39,620 nucleotides of DNA from Alphaproteobacteria bacterium (GTDB taxonomy: Bacteria; Pseudomonadota; Alphaproteobacteria; Reyranellales; Reyranellaceae), in contig JAFKFK010000045.1 of NCBI GenBank assembly GCA_017307275.1, positions 1 through 39,620 on the forward strand, given 5' to 3'. Shown here piece after piece: positions 23,731-31,603 of the stretch (position 1 is the stretch's first letter; every line of letters begins with the position of its first letter). The notes beneath the pieces were generated by a model. That model did no database searches, was not told the origin of the DNA, and was given only the letters and a program-made list of their open reading frames with translations. The position numbers and the translations under genes are program-made.

Positions 23731-24914
23731 AGGCCCTCATCATCGATCCCGCCCTGCACTCTATGGGGGGACACCACTACAACGCGACGCACGCGCTGCG
23801 AGTGAAGTTGTCGGCGCTCGGCATCGAACACGATTGCCTCGGATCGGCCAATGCCGACGCGCAGACGGTTCGCGACCTCGGCTGCACCCCCTGCTTCACC
23901 CAGGCCGTCTACGGCCGCACCTACGAAACGCCGGAAGAATTCGAGCAGCGCGTCAAGACGATCCTGAAGGAACTCTCGCTCGCCCTGAAGCAGCGGCCGA
24001 AGTTCGACCTCATTATCCTGCCCTGTTGCGATCAGGTCCTCGCGTTTGCCCTGGCGCGATACTTTCGATTCAGGCCGGCGCCCCATCTCGTGATCTGGAC
24101 GCTGTACGCCCCGCATCACAACAAGCCGTTCGACGATCCCTCAACGATCTCCCTGCGGCGCGAGACGCGCGAAGCCTTCGCGGCACTCCAGAGAATCGTT
24201 GGCCTCCAGCGCATCTCGGCCTTCTGCGAGACGCCGCAGATGGCAGACATCTATCGCGACCTGACGAGCTTCGAGATCGGCGTTGCCTCGGGGCCCGGTC
24301 TGGTCAGCGGAAAGCGCGGTCAACGTCAGGGCGGCGCTCCTGTTGTGAGCTGTATTGGTTTCGCCAACGAGGCCAAAGGATATCGACTTCTTCCCGAGGC
24401 CGTGCGCGAGGTGATCGGCCGAGACCACGACGTACGCTTCACGATCCACGGCTTCTATCAAGGCTCCGATGCACGGGACCAGGCCCCCGTCTTCGAGGCG
24501 CTTGCCGCACTTGGACCTCGCGTGACGGTCAGCACCGAGGTCCTGTCGCAGTCCGACTATCTCGCGCGCCTCAGTCGGGCCGATCTGGTCCTGCTGCCCT
24601 ACGATCCCGAGGTCTACAAGACGCGAGGCTCGGGGGTGTTCTTCGAGGCTCGCCGACTCGGCATTCCGGTGATTGCCACGAAGGGATGCGGCTTCGCCCA
24701 ACCTGCATTCGAGGCCGGCTGGGGAGTCGAGATCCCGCAGCATGGTTCATCCGACGTCGCCGCGGCCGTGCTGCAAGCCCTGCAGAATATCGACGAGCTG
24801 ACGGCGCGTGCTCGCGCAGCGTCGACGTCCCACGATGACGTCGACGATATCCTGAAGACAGCCGTTACGAGGATCCTCAGCGGCCGCGGAAGGCGCGCGC
24901 AAGCTGGTCCGTGA
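23727..24914 (+). CDS. putative glycosyltransferase, GT-B type (GT4-like)
   Basis: This 395-residue protein starts at a GTG in a GTGA overlap with the previous gene. The N-terminal domain begins LIIDPALHSMGGHHYNATHAL, with the Gly-Gly acceptor loop of GT-B enzymes. The C-terminal donor domain has VVSCIGFANEAKGYRLL, VRFTIHGFYQGSD, DLVLLPYDPEVYKTRGSGVFFEARRLGIPVIATKGCG. The acidic residue of the family's E-x7-E motif is in VFFEA. It acts in the cytoplasm on a nucleotide sugar. Its 3' end overlaps the convergent HlyD gene by 38 bases. With the preceding GT-A gene it forms a two-enzyme glycan module. Confidence 0.8.
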   Translation: MKALIIDPALHSMGGHHYNATHALRVKLSALGIEHDCLGSANADAQTVRDLGCTPCFTQAVYGRTYETPEEFEQRVKTILKELSLALKQRPKFDLIILPCCDQVLAFALARYFRFRPAPHLVIWTLYAPHHNKPFDDPSTISLRRETREAFAALQRIVGLQRISAFCETPQMADIYRDLTSFEIGVASGPGLVSGKRGQRQGGAPVVSCIGFANEAKGYRLLPEAVREVIGRDHDVRFTIHGFYQGSDARDQAPVFEALAALGPRVTVSTEVLSQSDYLARLSRADLVLLPYDPEVYKTRGSGVFFEARRLGIPVIATKGCGFAQPAFEAGWGVEIPQHGSSDVAAAVLQALQNIDELTARARAASTSHDDVDDILKTAVTRILSGRGRRAQAGP

Positions 24915-26181
24915 GCGGCTTCACGAGGAACGACGCAACCGTACGCGGCGTCGTCTGAATGAAGACCTCGACCGGCATGCCGGCAAGAAGCTGCAGTCCG
25001 TCGAGGCGCGCAAGCTCGCCGTCGCTGACGCGGACACGCACAGAATAGTAAGGCTCCGTTGCCTTGTCGTCCTGCGCGACGTCGGCGCCGATATGGATCA
25101 CCTCGCCGTTGAGTTCGGGTGTCGTGCGCTGATTGAAGGCGGCGAAGCGCAGGACGGCATGCTGGCCGATATGGATCTGGTCGATATCGTGCGGCGCCAC
25201 TTTGGCCTCGACGATCAGCGCTTCCGTCTGCGGCACGATCAGCATGACCGGCTCACCCGCCTGGATGACGCCACCCACCGTATGCACATTGCGCTGGAAG
25301 ACCCTGCCGTCCTGAGGCGCCACGAGGTCGATGCGCTTGAGCTGATCCTCGGCAGACACGCGCCGCTCCGTGAGCTCCGATTTCTTGGCGCGGATCTCGG
25401 CCAGTTCCTTGCCGACTTCGGTGCTGAGGTCCTGGTCGATCTGATGGATCTTGAGTTCGAGTTCGGCGATGCGGCCGCGGCCCTGTGCTATCGCGGCGAC
25501 CAGCGACGCCCGCTCGCCTTCGAGGCGAGCGGCATCGCGCTCCAGCGCCGTGACCCTGCTGATCTGCACGAGGTTCTGCTTCCACAGCACCCGCACGCTT
25601 TCGAGCTCCTGCATCAGGAGCTTCACTTCCTTGGTTTTGGCTGCCTCCTGAGCCTGCGTGCCTTCGATCTGGAGCTGGAGCTGCTGGATCTGCTCGCGCA
25701 ACTGGGCCTTCTGCCCATCGCGCGCCGCCTTGCGCATCTCGAACAGCCGCTGCTCGCCGGACATCAGGCGTGCCACTTCAGGATCGTCCTTGCGTTCGAC
25801 GAGGTCGGCCGGGAACGTCACCGACTTGTCGCCGTCGCGCTCGGCCTCATTACGCGCCTGCCGTGCGGCCAGCTCGTCGAGCGCCTTGTTGACCACAGCA
25901 AGGCTTGAACGGGCCTGTGTGCCGTCGAGCCGGACCACGACATCGCCCTGCTGTACCCGGTCACCTTCCTTGACCAACAGCTCGCCCACGACACCGCCCG
26001 TCGGGTGCTGGACCTTCTTGACGTTGCTGTCGACCACCAGCTTGCCCGGCGCGATCACCGCGCCCGAAATCTGCGTCGCGGCCGCCCAGCCACCGATCCC
26101 GACCACGAGAAGGGCAACGGCGACGAAGCCCAGGATCAGGGGCTTGCGCGTCGAATGCTGAACGTTCGTCGGGCCGGTCAT
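24877..26181 (-). CDS. HlyD-family type I secretion adaptor
   Basis: This 434-residue protein has a cytoplasmic N-tail, one membrane helix (14-34, LILGFVAVALLVVGIGGWAAA) and a lipoyl/barrel start (GAVIAPGKLVVDSNVKKVQHPTGGVVGELLVKEGDRVQQGDVVVRLD). A long coiled coil (about 95-285, rich in Glu, Leu, Gln) leads back to a C-terminal beta domain with RVFQRNVHTVGGVIQAGEPVMLIVPQ. It links the inner-membrane ABC exporter to an outer-membrane TolC-type channel. The ATG shares one base with the stop of the upstream ABC gene (TAATG). No TolC-like gene and no RTX-type substrate lies in the window. Confidence 0.93.
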   Translation of the reverse strand: MTGPTNVQHSTRKPLILGFVAVALLVVGIGGWAAATQISGAVIAPGKLVVDSNVKKVQHPTGGVVGELLVKEGDRVQQGDVVVRLDGTQARSSLAVVNKALDELAARQARNEAERDGDKSVTFPADLVERKDDPEVARLMSGEQRLFEMRKAARDGQKAQLREQIQQLQLQIEGTQAQEAAKTKEVKLLMQELESVRVLWKQNLVQISRVTALERDAARLEGERASLVAAIAQGRGRIAELELKIHQIDQDLSTEVGKELAEIRAKKSELTERRVSAEDQLKRIDLVAPQDGRVFQRNVHTVGGVIQAGEPVMLIVPQTEALIVEAKVAPHDIDQIHIGQHAVLRFAAFNQRTTPELNGEVIHIGADVAQDDKATEPYYSVRVRVSDGELARLDGLQLLAGMPVEVFIQTTPRTVASFLVKPLTDQLARAFRGR

Positions 26182-27983
26182 TAGGGTGTCCTTCCAGGAA
26201 CGCGAAGCGGCTGTGGTGCAGCGCCCTGAGCCATCATCGGTGCGGGTGCAGGTGCAGGGGCGGCCCCAGGGGCAGGCCCTGCAGCCTTCATCGCTTCCCG
26301 CAACACGGTGTCCTTCGGGCCGAACGCCTGCTGTCGCCCGGCACGCAGGACCAGCAGGTTATCGACCCCCGCCAGCGCACTGGGACGGTGCGCGACCACG
26401 ATCGCGATGCCGCCGCGAGCACGAACCCCCATGATGGCGCGCGTCAGAGCCTCGTCGCCATCGTGGTCGAGGCTCGAATTGGGTTCGTCGAGCACGACCA
26501 GGAAGGGATCGCCATAGAGGGCGCGCGCCAGTCCGATACGTTGCCGCTGACCGGCCGAAAGAGCGGCACCGCCCTCGCCCATCTGCGTTTCGTAACCATT
26601 GGAGAGGCCGAGGATCAGCTCGTGGACACCGGCAGCCTGGGCCGCTGCGATGACCCTGTCCGACGGCGGCTCGGGGTCGAGTCGTGCGATGTTCTGCGCG
26701 ACGGTGCCTGCGAACAATTCCATGTCCTGCGGCAGGTAGCCGATATGCTGCCCCAGCATGTCGGGCGACCATTGATCGAGGGATGCGCCGTCGATCCGTA
26801 CCTTGCCGCGCGCGATCATCCAGACACCGACGATCGACCGCACCAGGGTCGACTTGCCCGACGCGCTCGGTCCGATGATGCCGAGCCCCTGCCCGGCCTT
26901 GAGGTTGAAGGCGATATCCTGAAGGACCAGCGTGTTGGAGCCCGGAGGCGCCACGCTGATGCCTTCGACGGCGAGCGTGTTGCGCGGCTTGGGCAACTCC
27001 ATCATCGCCGGCTCGACCGGCATGCGGGCAAGCAGGTTGTTGAGACGACGCCAGCTCTGGCGCGCCGAGACGAAGACACGCCACTGCGCGATCACCACCT
27101 CGACCGGAGCAAGCGCACGCGCCGACAGGATCGAACCGGCGATGATGATACCGGCCGAAGCCTGCTGGTGAATGACGAGATAGGCACCCACGGCGAGCAC
27201 CGCCGACTGCAGCATCATGCGCAGCGCGCGGGAGAGGCCGCCCATGCCGCCGGTGATGTCGCCTGCCTGCTGCTGCACGGCGAGATAGCGTCGGCCGCTC
27301 TCCGCCCACAGAGCGGAGAAACGCCCGACCATGCCCATGGCGTGCAGGACCTCGGTATTACGGCGGCTCGCTTCGGCGAGGCTGTTGCGCTGCGCGGAAA
27401 GCGCCGAGACCTCGATCGACGGCTTGCGAACCTTGATCTCGGTCAGGGCCGTAATGATGACCAAGATGATGGCACCCACTGTGGCAGTGACGCCGATCAG
27501 GGGGTGGAACAGGTAGCAGATGCCGAGATAGAGCGGCAGCCAGGGCAGGTCGAAGAGCGCGGCCGGTCCGCCGCCCGACATGAAGCCGCGGATCTGGTCG
27601 AGATCGCGGGCCGGCTCGAAGTTGCCCATGCCCGGCGCGCGCAGCGGCAGTTTGACGAGGAGGTGGTAGACCCGGGCATCGAGCTGCTCGGAGAACCCGC
27701 CGGCAATGCGGATCAGCACCCGGTTGCGCAGGATGTCGAGCAGCGCCTGGAAACCATAGAGCACGCCCGCCAGGACGCAGAGACCGACCAGGGTCGGCAC
27801 GCTGCGGCTCGGCAGCACCCGGTCATAGACCTGCAACATGAAGAACGAGCCGGTCAGGTAGAGGACGTTCAGGATGGCCGTGAACACCGCGACGCCGGCA
27901 TACGACGACCGGCACGTCGCCAAGACCTTCGCCAATTCAGACCGTGGATCCCCAATAACAGGAGGCCGCATTATCCCCGCCAC
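26181..27983 (-). CDS. type I secretion ABC transporter (PrtD/LapB type), fused permease and ATPase
   Basis: This 600-residue protein starts at a GTG at 27983 behind GGAGAAAGG; an ATG at 27971 is an alternative. Residues 25-310 form the membrane domain, with FMLQVYDRVLPSRSVPTL typical of this exporter class. The ATPase has Walker A GPSASGKS (371-378), Q-loop YLPQD (416-420), signature LSAGQRQRI (475-483), Walker B FLVVLDEP (494-501) and H-loop His532. There is no N-terminal C39 peptidase domain, so the cargo should have a C-terminal uncleaved signal. The C-terminus is a Pro/Ala-rich tail of about 30 residues. A 10-bp palindrome, TTAACGTTAA (28074-28083), lies 91 bases upstream. Confidence 0.93.
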   Translation of the reverse strand: MAGIMRPPVIGDPRSELAKVLATCRSSYAGVAVFTAILNVLYLTGSFFMLQVYDRVLPSRSVPTLVGLCVLAGVLYGFQALLDILRNRVLIRIAGGFSEQLDARVYHLLVKLPLRAPGMGNFEPARDLDQIRGFMSGGGPAALFDLPWLPLYLGICYLFHPLIGVTATVGAIILVIITALTEIKVRKPSIEVSALSAQRNSLAEASRRNTEVLHAMGMVGRFSALWAESGRRYLAVQQQAGDITGGMGGLSRALRMMLQSAVLAVGAYLVIHQQASAGIIIAGSILSARALAPVEVVIAQWRVFVSARQSWRRLNNLLARMPVEPAMMELPKPRNTLAVEGISVAPPGSNTLVLQDIAFNLKAGQGLGIIGPSASGKSTLVRSIVGVWMIARGKVRIDGASLDQWSPDMLGQHIGYLPQDMELFAGTVAQNIARLDPEPPSDRVIAAAQAAGVHELILGLSNGYETQMGEGGAALSAGQRQRIGLARALYGDPFLVVLDEPNSSLDHDGDEALTRAIMGVRARGGIAIVVAHRPSALAGVDNLLVLRAGRQQAFGPKDTVLREAMKAAGPAPGAAPAPAPAPMMAQGAAPQPLRVPGRTP

Positions 27984-28123
27984 TCAACGCGCCTTTCTCC
28001 GAAGCGGCCCCATCGGTGCGCAGGGCCCCCAAAATCTAATACACGGCTCTTCGTCCGGGATATTGCCGGAAGTTTAACGTTAAGAAATGTTTCGTTCCGC
28101 GCGTGGGCCTTCTAGGTCGACGA

Positions 28124-28927
28124 CTAGGAACGTTTTTCCACCACCACAAGCCATGACCGGCCACCAACCGGCACCAGCCGCCCCCGCGAATCGACGGGAT
28201 AGAGGCTCATGGCCACGCTGTTCTTTACGTTGCCGCCGATTGCCTGGACATAGCCGCCGCGCACGTCTGTGACGATGTCGCAGTGGTTGGCCGTATTGTC
28301 GAGGCGCCGATGGGCCGTCCTGGGATCGCTGAAGCGCCACGTTGGACCGGCGGTGCCGGTACAGACGAGGTCGCCAGGCTTGGGGGCGTACTCGTTGGGA
28401 GCATGCAGCCGGAAGGGGGCGCTGCGCGAGGCACGTTCACGGTCGTAGAGGGCGGAGAGATAGGCGCCATGGCGACCATCGCGCGGGAAGGCCGAGGCGC
28501 TGTAGCCGGACCGCGCCATCACCCAGGTGACGAAGGCGCCCGACCAGGGCCTGTTCGACGTCCGCCCATTCCATTCAGGTCGGCCGCAGGCGCCCCAATA
28601 GTCACCGACCCGGCTGGCAAGAGGCTCGCTGCGCTCGGTAATGCCGGGACGGTTGATGTACCCTCCAGCCTGCCCGCCATAGACCACCGTGGCACGGCCG
28701 AACTTTGTCCACTCCTGCCAGGCAGTCAGGGCAACCCGGTCGCTGGGCGGCCGGTCCGCATAGCCCGCACCTGAACGGCCGGAGCTTCCGCAGCCGGCAA
28801 GCGCCAGGCAGAGCAAAAGGACGACTGGAAGGATCGCTGGCAGCCGGAGACCGATCGCGGAGGAGGAATGGCGAAAGGGCGACTGCCAGCAAACACAAAA
28901 GTCGACGAAGGGGCGGTCGAACTTCAT
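28124..28927 (-). CDS. DUF2272-domain lipoprotein, second copy
   Basis: This 267-residue protein starts at the ATG at 28927; no strong ribosome site is seen, and the n-region is unusually long. The signal ends in PVVLLLCLALAGC, with the lipidated Cys at about 46. The body repeats the motif order of the lipoprotein at 20429: SRVGDYWGAC, then PWSGAFVTWVMARSGY, then APKPGDLVCTG, then NHCDIVTDV, then AIGGNVKNSVAMSLYPVD. The same Ser again stands at the position of the NlpC/CHAP cysteine. It lies upstream of the type I secretion operon on the same strand, with 140 bases between them. Periplasmic or outer-membrane location is likely; function unknown. Confidence 0.82.
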   Translation of the reverse strand: MKFDRPFVDFCVCWQSPFRHSSSAIGLRLPAILPVVLLLCLALAGCGSSGRSGAGYADRPPSDRVALTAWQEWTKFGRATVVYGGQAGGYINRPGITERSEPLASRVGDYWGACGRPEWNGRTSNRPWSGAFVTWVMARSGYSASAFPRDGRHGAYLSALYDRERASRSAPFRLHAPNEYAPKPGDLVCTGTAGPTWRFSDPRTAHRRLDNTANHCDIVTDVRGGYVQAIGGNVKNSVAMSLYPVDSRGRLVPVGGRSWLVVVEKRS

Positions 28928-28984
28928 GTTTAACTTACAGGATTAAAAATAAACGATTGTTATTATTGGTTATTAATTTATCAC
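28928..28984. other. AT-rich divergent intergenic segment
   Basis: Only 12 of these 57 bases are G or C, in strong contrast with the GC-rich surroundings. It separates the start of the DUF2272 lipoprotein gene (minus) from that of the GNAT gene (plus). It holds repeated TTATT and TTAAT runs that could supply -10 elements in both directions. The first 170 bases of the GNAT gene also look less GC-rich than its remainder. It probably holds divergent promoters and perhaps a binding site for an AT-preferring nucleoid protein. Confidence 0.5.
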
Positions 28985-28996
28985 AGCGGACGCCCA

Positions 28997-29743
28997 ATGT
29001 CACCTCCTCATAAACTGGATGAAGTTCGCCGACTGGAAGAGTTGGCTTTTCGCAGCTGGCCTGCCCTGGAGAGCCAGGACATCGCGGGATGGCGCCTGCG
29101 CTTCTCGGGCGGATACACAAAAAGAGCTAATTCTATCAACGCTCTAGACGATAATGCTTCGACCGAAATAGAAGCTCTGGAGGCGCCCTATCGGACCCGT
29201 GGCCAGCGCCCGGCGTGGCGGTTGAGTCCCCTGGCGCCGCCGGCCATGCCAGGGCTGCTGGCGGCGCGCGGCTACAGCAACATCGAGCGCAGCCTCGTCC
29301 AGCGCTGCCCTCTCCAGGAGGGCCTTGCCGCCGACCCCGTGGTCGAGATCGAGCCTCAACCGACGCCTGCCTGGATCGAGGCCTTCTGCGCCCACAGCCC
29401 GGTGCGGCCCGAGCATCGCGAGACGATGGAAAAGATGCTGGCCGCCATCGCCGCGCCCAAAGGCTTCGCCCTCGTACAGAGCAACGGCCGTCCGATGGCC
29501 ATGGCGATCGGCGCGGTCGAAGGCGATCACATGGGCCTGTTCGACGTGCTGGTGATGCCCGAGGCACGACGCCAGGGACTGGCCCGCCGCGTTACCGAGA
29601 GCCTCTATGCCTGGGCCTGGCAACAGGGTGCCCGCTTCGCCTACCTGCAGGTCGTCGAAGCCAATGCCGCGGCCCTGCCCCTCTACGAAGCCCAGGGTTT
29701 CCGTACGGTCTACGCCTACAGCTACTGGCTGCCGCCGGCGTGA
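28997..29743 (+). CDS. GNAT-family N-acetyltransferase
   Basis: This 248-residue protein has two GNAT-like halves. The N-terminal half (about 1-105) opens with a helix then ALESQDIAGWRLRFSGGYTKRANSI, found in many two-part GNATs. The C-terminal half holds the acetyl-CoA loop RRQGLARR (191-198), preceded by MGLFDVLVMPEA and followed by YLQVVEANAAALPLYEAQGFR. The ribosome site is weak. The acceptor could be a protein N-terminus, an antibiotic or a small amine; nothing nearby decides. It is followed after 63 bases by the acyl-CoA ligase, probably from a separate promoter. Confidence 0.88.
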   Translation: MSPPHKLDEVRRLEELAFRSWPALESQDIAGWRLRFSGGYTKRANSINALDDNASTEIEALEAPYRTRGQRPAWRLSPLAPPAMPGLLAARGYSNIERSLVQRCPLQEGLAADPVVEIEPQPTPAWIEAFCAHSPVRPEHRETMEKMLAAIAAPKGFALVQSNGRPMAMAIGAVEGDHMGLFDVLVMPEARRQGLARRVTESLYAWAWQQGARFAYLQVVEANAAALPLYEAQGFRTVYAYSYWLPPA

Positions 29744-29806
29744 CACCCTCGCCTTGACCCTGCCGCCGCCGCCCTCGCATAGTTGATGCAGGGAGGAACA
29801 CAAAGA

Positions 29807-31531
29807 ATGGCCAATTATCCTTGGGAGAAGAGCTATCCGCCGGGCGTGAAGTGGGAGCTCGAAGTACCGAACAAGACCATTCACCAGATCTTCGACGAGT
29901 GTTGCGCGCAGTACGGCAGCCGGCCGTTCACCGACTTCCTCGACAAGGTGATGTCCTTCCAGGAGTACAAGGAGGCGTCCGACAAGGCCGCCGCCGGCTT
30001 CCAGAAACTGGGCGTGAAGCCCGGCGTCAATGTCGGCCTCTACCTCCCCAACACGCCGCACTACCTGATCGCCTTCTTCGGCGTGCTGAAGGCAGGCGGC
30101 AAGGTGGTGAACTACTCCCCGCTCGATGCTGCCCGCGAACTCGAATTCAAGATCGGTGACTCCGAGACCGATATCCTCGTGACACTCGACGTCGCCGCGC
30201 TTTATCCGAAGATGGCCGCGATGCGCGGCAAGACCCGGCTGAAGAAGCTGATCGTCGGATCGATTGCCGACTACCTGCCCTGGCCCAAGAACTGGCTCTA
30301 CCCGATCGCCAAGAAGAAGGAGCTGTCGGTCTGGCCGCGCGACGACTGGCACATGGCGTTCAAGGACCTCCTCGCCAACGACGGCAAGTACACGCCGCAC
30401 AAGCCGGCCAGCGAAAACCTCTGGGACGAAGTCGCGCTGCTGCAATACACGGGCGGCACGACCGGTTTGCCGAAGGCAGCCATGCTCACCCACGGCTGCA
30501 TCATGGCGGCGATGAGCCAGGGCCAGGCCTGGACGACGCCCTATACGACACCCGGCACCGAGAAAGTCGTGTGCGTGCTGCCGCTGTTCCACATCTATGC
30601 GCTGTCGGGAATCATGCTGGGCGCCGTGCGCAACGGCAATCAGCTCATCCTCTATCCGCGCCCCGACATCGACATGATCGTGAACGATCTCGGCAAGAAG
30701 AAGCCGACCTTCCTGCCCGGCGTTCCCACGCTCTACACCGCGATCAACAAGCATCCCAAGGCGCAAGGTCTCGACCTGAAGTCGCTCAAGATCTGCATGT
30801 CCGGAGGCGCACCGCTGCCGGTCGAAGTGCAGCAGAGCTTCGAGAAACTGACGGGCGCTACCCTGATCGAAGGCTACGGCCTCACCGAGACGTCGCCCAC
30901 CGGCGCGATCTGCCCGGTCGACAAGAGCGTGCGCCGCGTGGGCTCGTGCGGCGTGCCGATGCCGGGCACGATCATCGAAATCCGCGACATGGAGAATCCC
31001 GACCGTGTCCTGCCGCCGGGCAAGGAACATGTCGGCGAGGTCTGCATCATCGGCCCGCAGGTCATGAAAGGCTATTGGAAGAAGCCGGAGGAAAGCGAGA
31101 AGGTTCTGTTCCGCCATCCCGCGAGCAACTGGATGGGCCTGCGCACCGGCGACATGGGCTACATGGACGAAGCCGGCTGGCTGTTTCTGGTCGATCGCTC
31201 CAAGGACCTGATCATTTCCTCGGGCTACAACGTCTATCCACGCATGATCGAAGAGGCCATGTACGAGCATCCCGCGGTCGACGAGTGCATCGTGATCGGC
31301 ATTGCCGATCCCTATCGCCAGGAAGCGCCCAAGGTGTTCGTGAAGCTGAAGCCCGGCGCGTCGCTCACCTTCGACGAAATGAAGGCCCACCTCGCGACGC
31401 GCGTCGGCAAGCACGAGATGCCCGTCGCGCTCGAAATCCGCGCCGAGCTGCCGAAGACGCCGGTCGGCAAGCTTTCCAAGAAAGAGCTCAAGGAGGAGGA
31501 GCGCGCCAAGGCCCAGGCCAAGGCGGCGTGA
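29807..31531 (+). CDS. long-chain-fatty-acid-CoA ligase (FadD-like)
   Basis: This 574-residue enzyme starts at the ATG at 29807 (GGGAGGAAC). It is a member of the acyl-adenylate-forming superfamily. The P-loop is YTGGTTGLPK (214-223), the core motif is GYGLTETSP (356-364), the hinge is DRSKDLIISSGYNVYPRMIEE, and the catalytic Lys lies in PKTPVGKLSKKEL near the C-terminus. It turns a fatty or other hydrophobic carboxylic acid, ATP and CoA into acyl-CoA, AMP and pyrophosphate. The window's many acyl-CoA dehydrogenases and hydratases would act on its products. Medium- to long-chain preference is inferred from the MANYPWEKSYPPGVKWELE N-terminus, common in FadD proteins. Confidence 0.92.
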   Translation: MANYPWEKSYPPGVKWELEVPNKTIHQIFDECCAQYGSRPFTDFLDKVMSFQEYKEASDKAAAGFQKLGVKPGVNVGLYLPNTPHYLIAFFGVLKAGGKVVNYSPLDAARELEFKIGDSETDILVTLDVAALYPKMAAMRGKTRLKKLIVGSIADYLPWPKNWLYPIAKKKELSVWPRDDWHMAFKDLLANDGKYTPHKPASENLWDEVALLQYTGGTTGLPKAAMLTHGCIMAAMSQGQAWTTPYTTPGTEKVVCVLPLFHIYALSGIMLGAVRNGNQLILYPRPDIDMIVNDLGKKKPTFLPGVPTLYTAINKHPKAQGLDLKSLKICMSGGAPLPVEVQQSFEKLTGATLIEGYGLTETSPTGAICPVDKSVRRVGSCGVPMPGTIIEIRDMENPDRVLPPGKEHVGEVCIIGPQVMKGYWKKPEESEKVLFRHPASNWMGLRTGDMGYMDEAGWLFLVDRSKDLIISSGYNVYPRMIEEAMYEHPAVDECIVIGIADPYRQEAPKVFVKLKPGASLTFDEMKAHLATRVGKHEMPVALEIRAELPKTPVGKLSKKELKEEERAKAQAKAA

Positions 31532-31541
31532 TCACCTTCTG

Positions 31542-31589
31542 CCTCCCCGCCCTTCAATCCCCTGCCCTTCAATCCATGGGCCGGGGAGG
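31542..31589 (+). repeat. tandem repeat enclosed in a stem that covers a ribosome site
   Basis: GCCCTTCAATCC occurs twice with a 15-base period (31549-31560 and 31564-31575). The flanks CCTCCCCG (31542-31549) and CGGGGAGG (31582-31589) form an 8-bp stem with a 32-base loop. The right arm is the GGGGAGG ribosome site of the lipoprotein gene at 31604. The structure could end the acyl-CoA ligase transcript or hide the ribosome site. Confidence 0.45.
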
Positions 31590-31603
31590 GCTAAGATGAG
31601 GGC

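Noticed and set aside
26388..28115. 575-codon plus-strand frame opposite the type I exporter
   Set aside because: Antisense to an ABC exporter with all motifs; composition typical of a reversed frame.
29144..31414. 756-codon minus-strand frame opposite the GNAT and acyl-CoA ligase genes
   Set aside because: Mirror frame of two clear genes; no domain or plausible start.
31549..31575. Two copies of a 12-base repeat as a possible CRISPR or mobile-element trace
   Set aside because: Only two short copies with a 3-base gap and no flanking cas or transposase gene.
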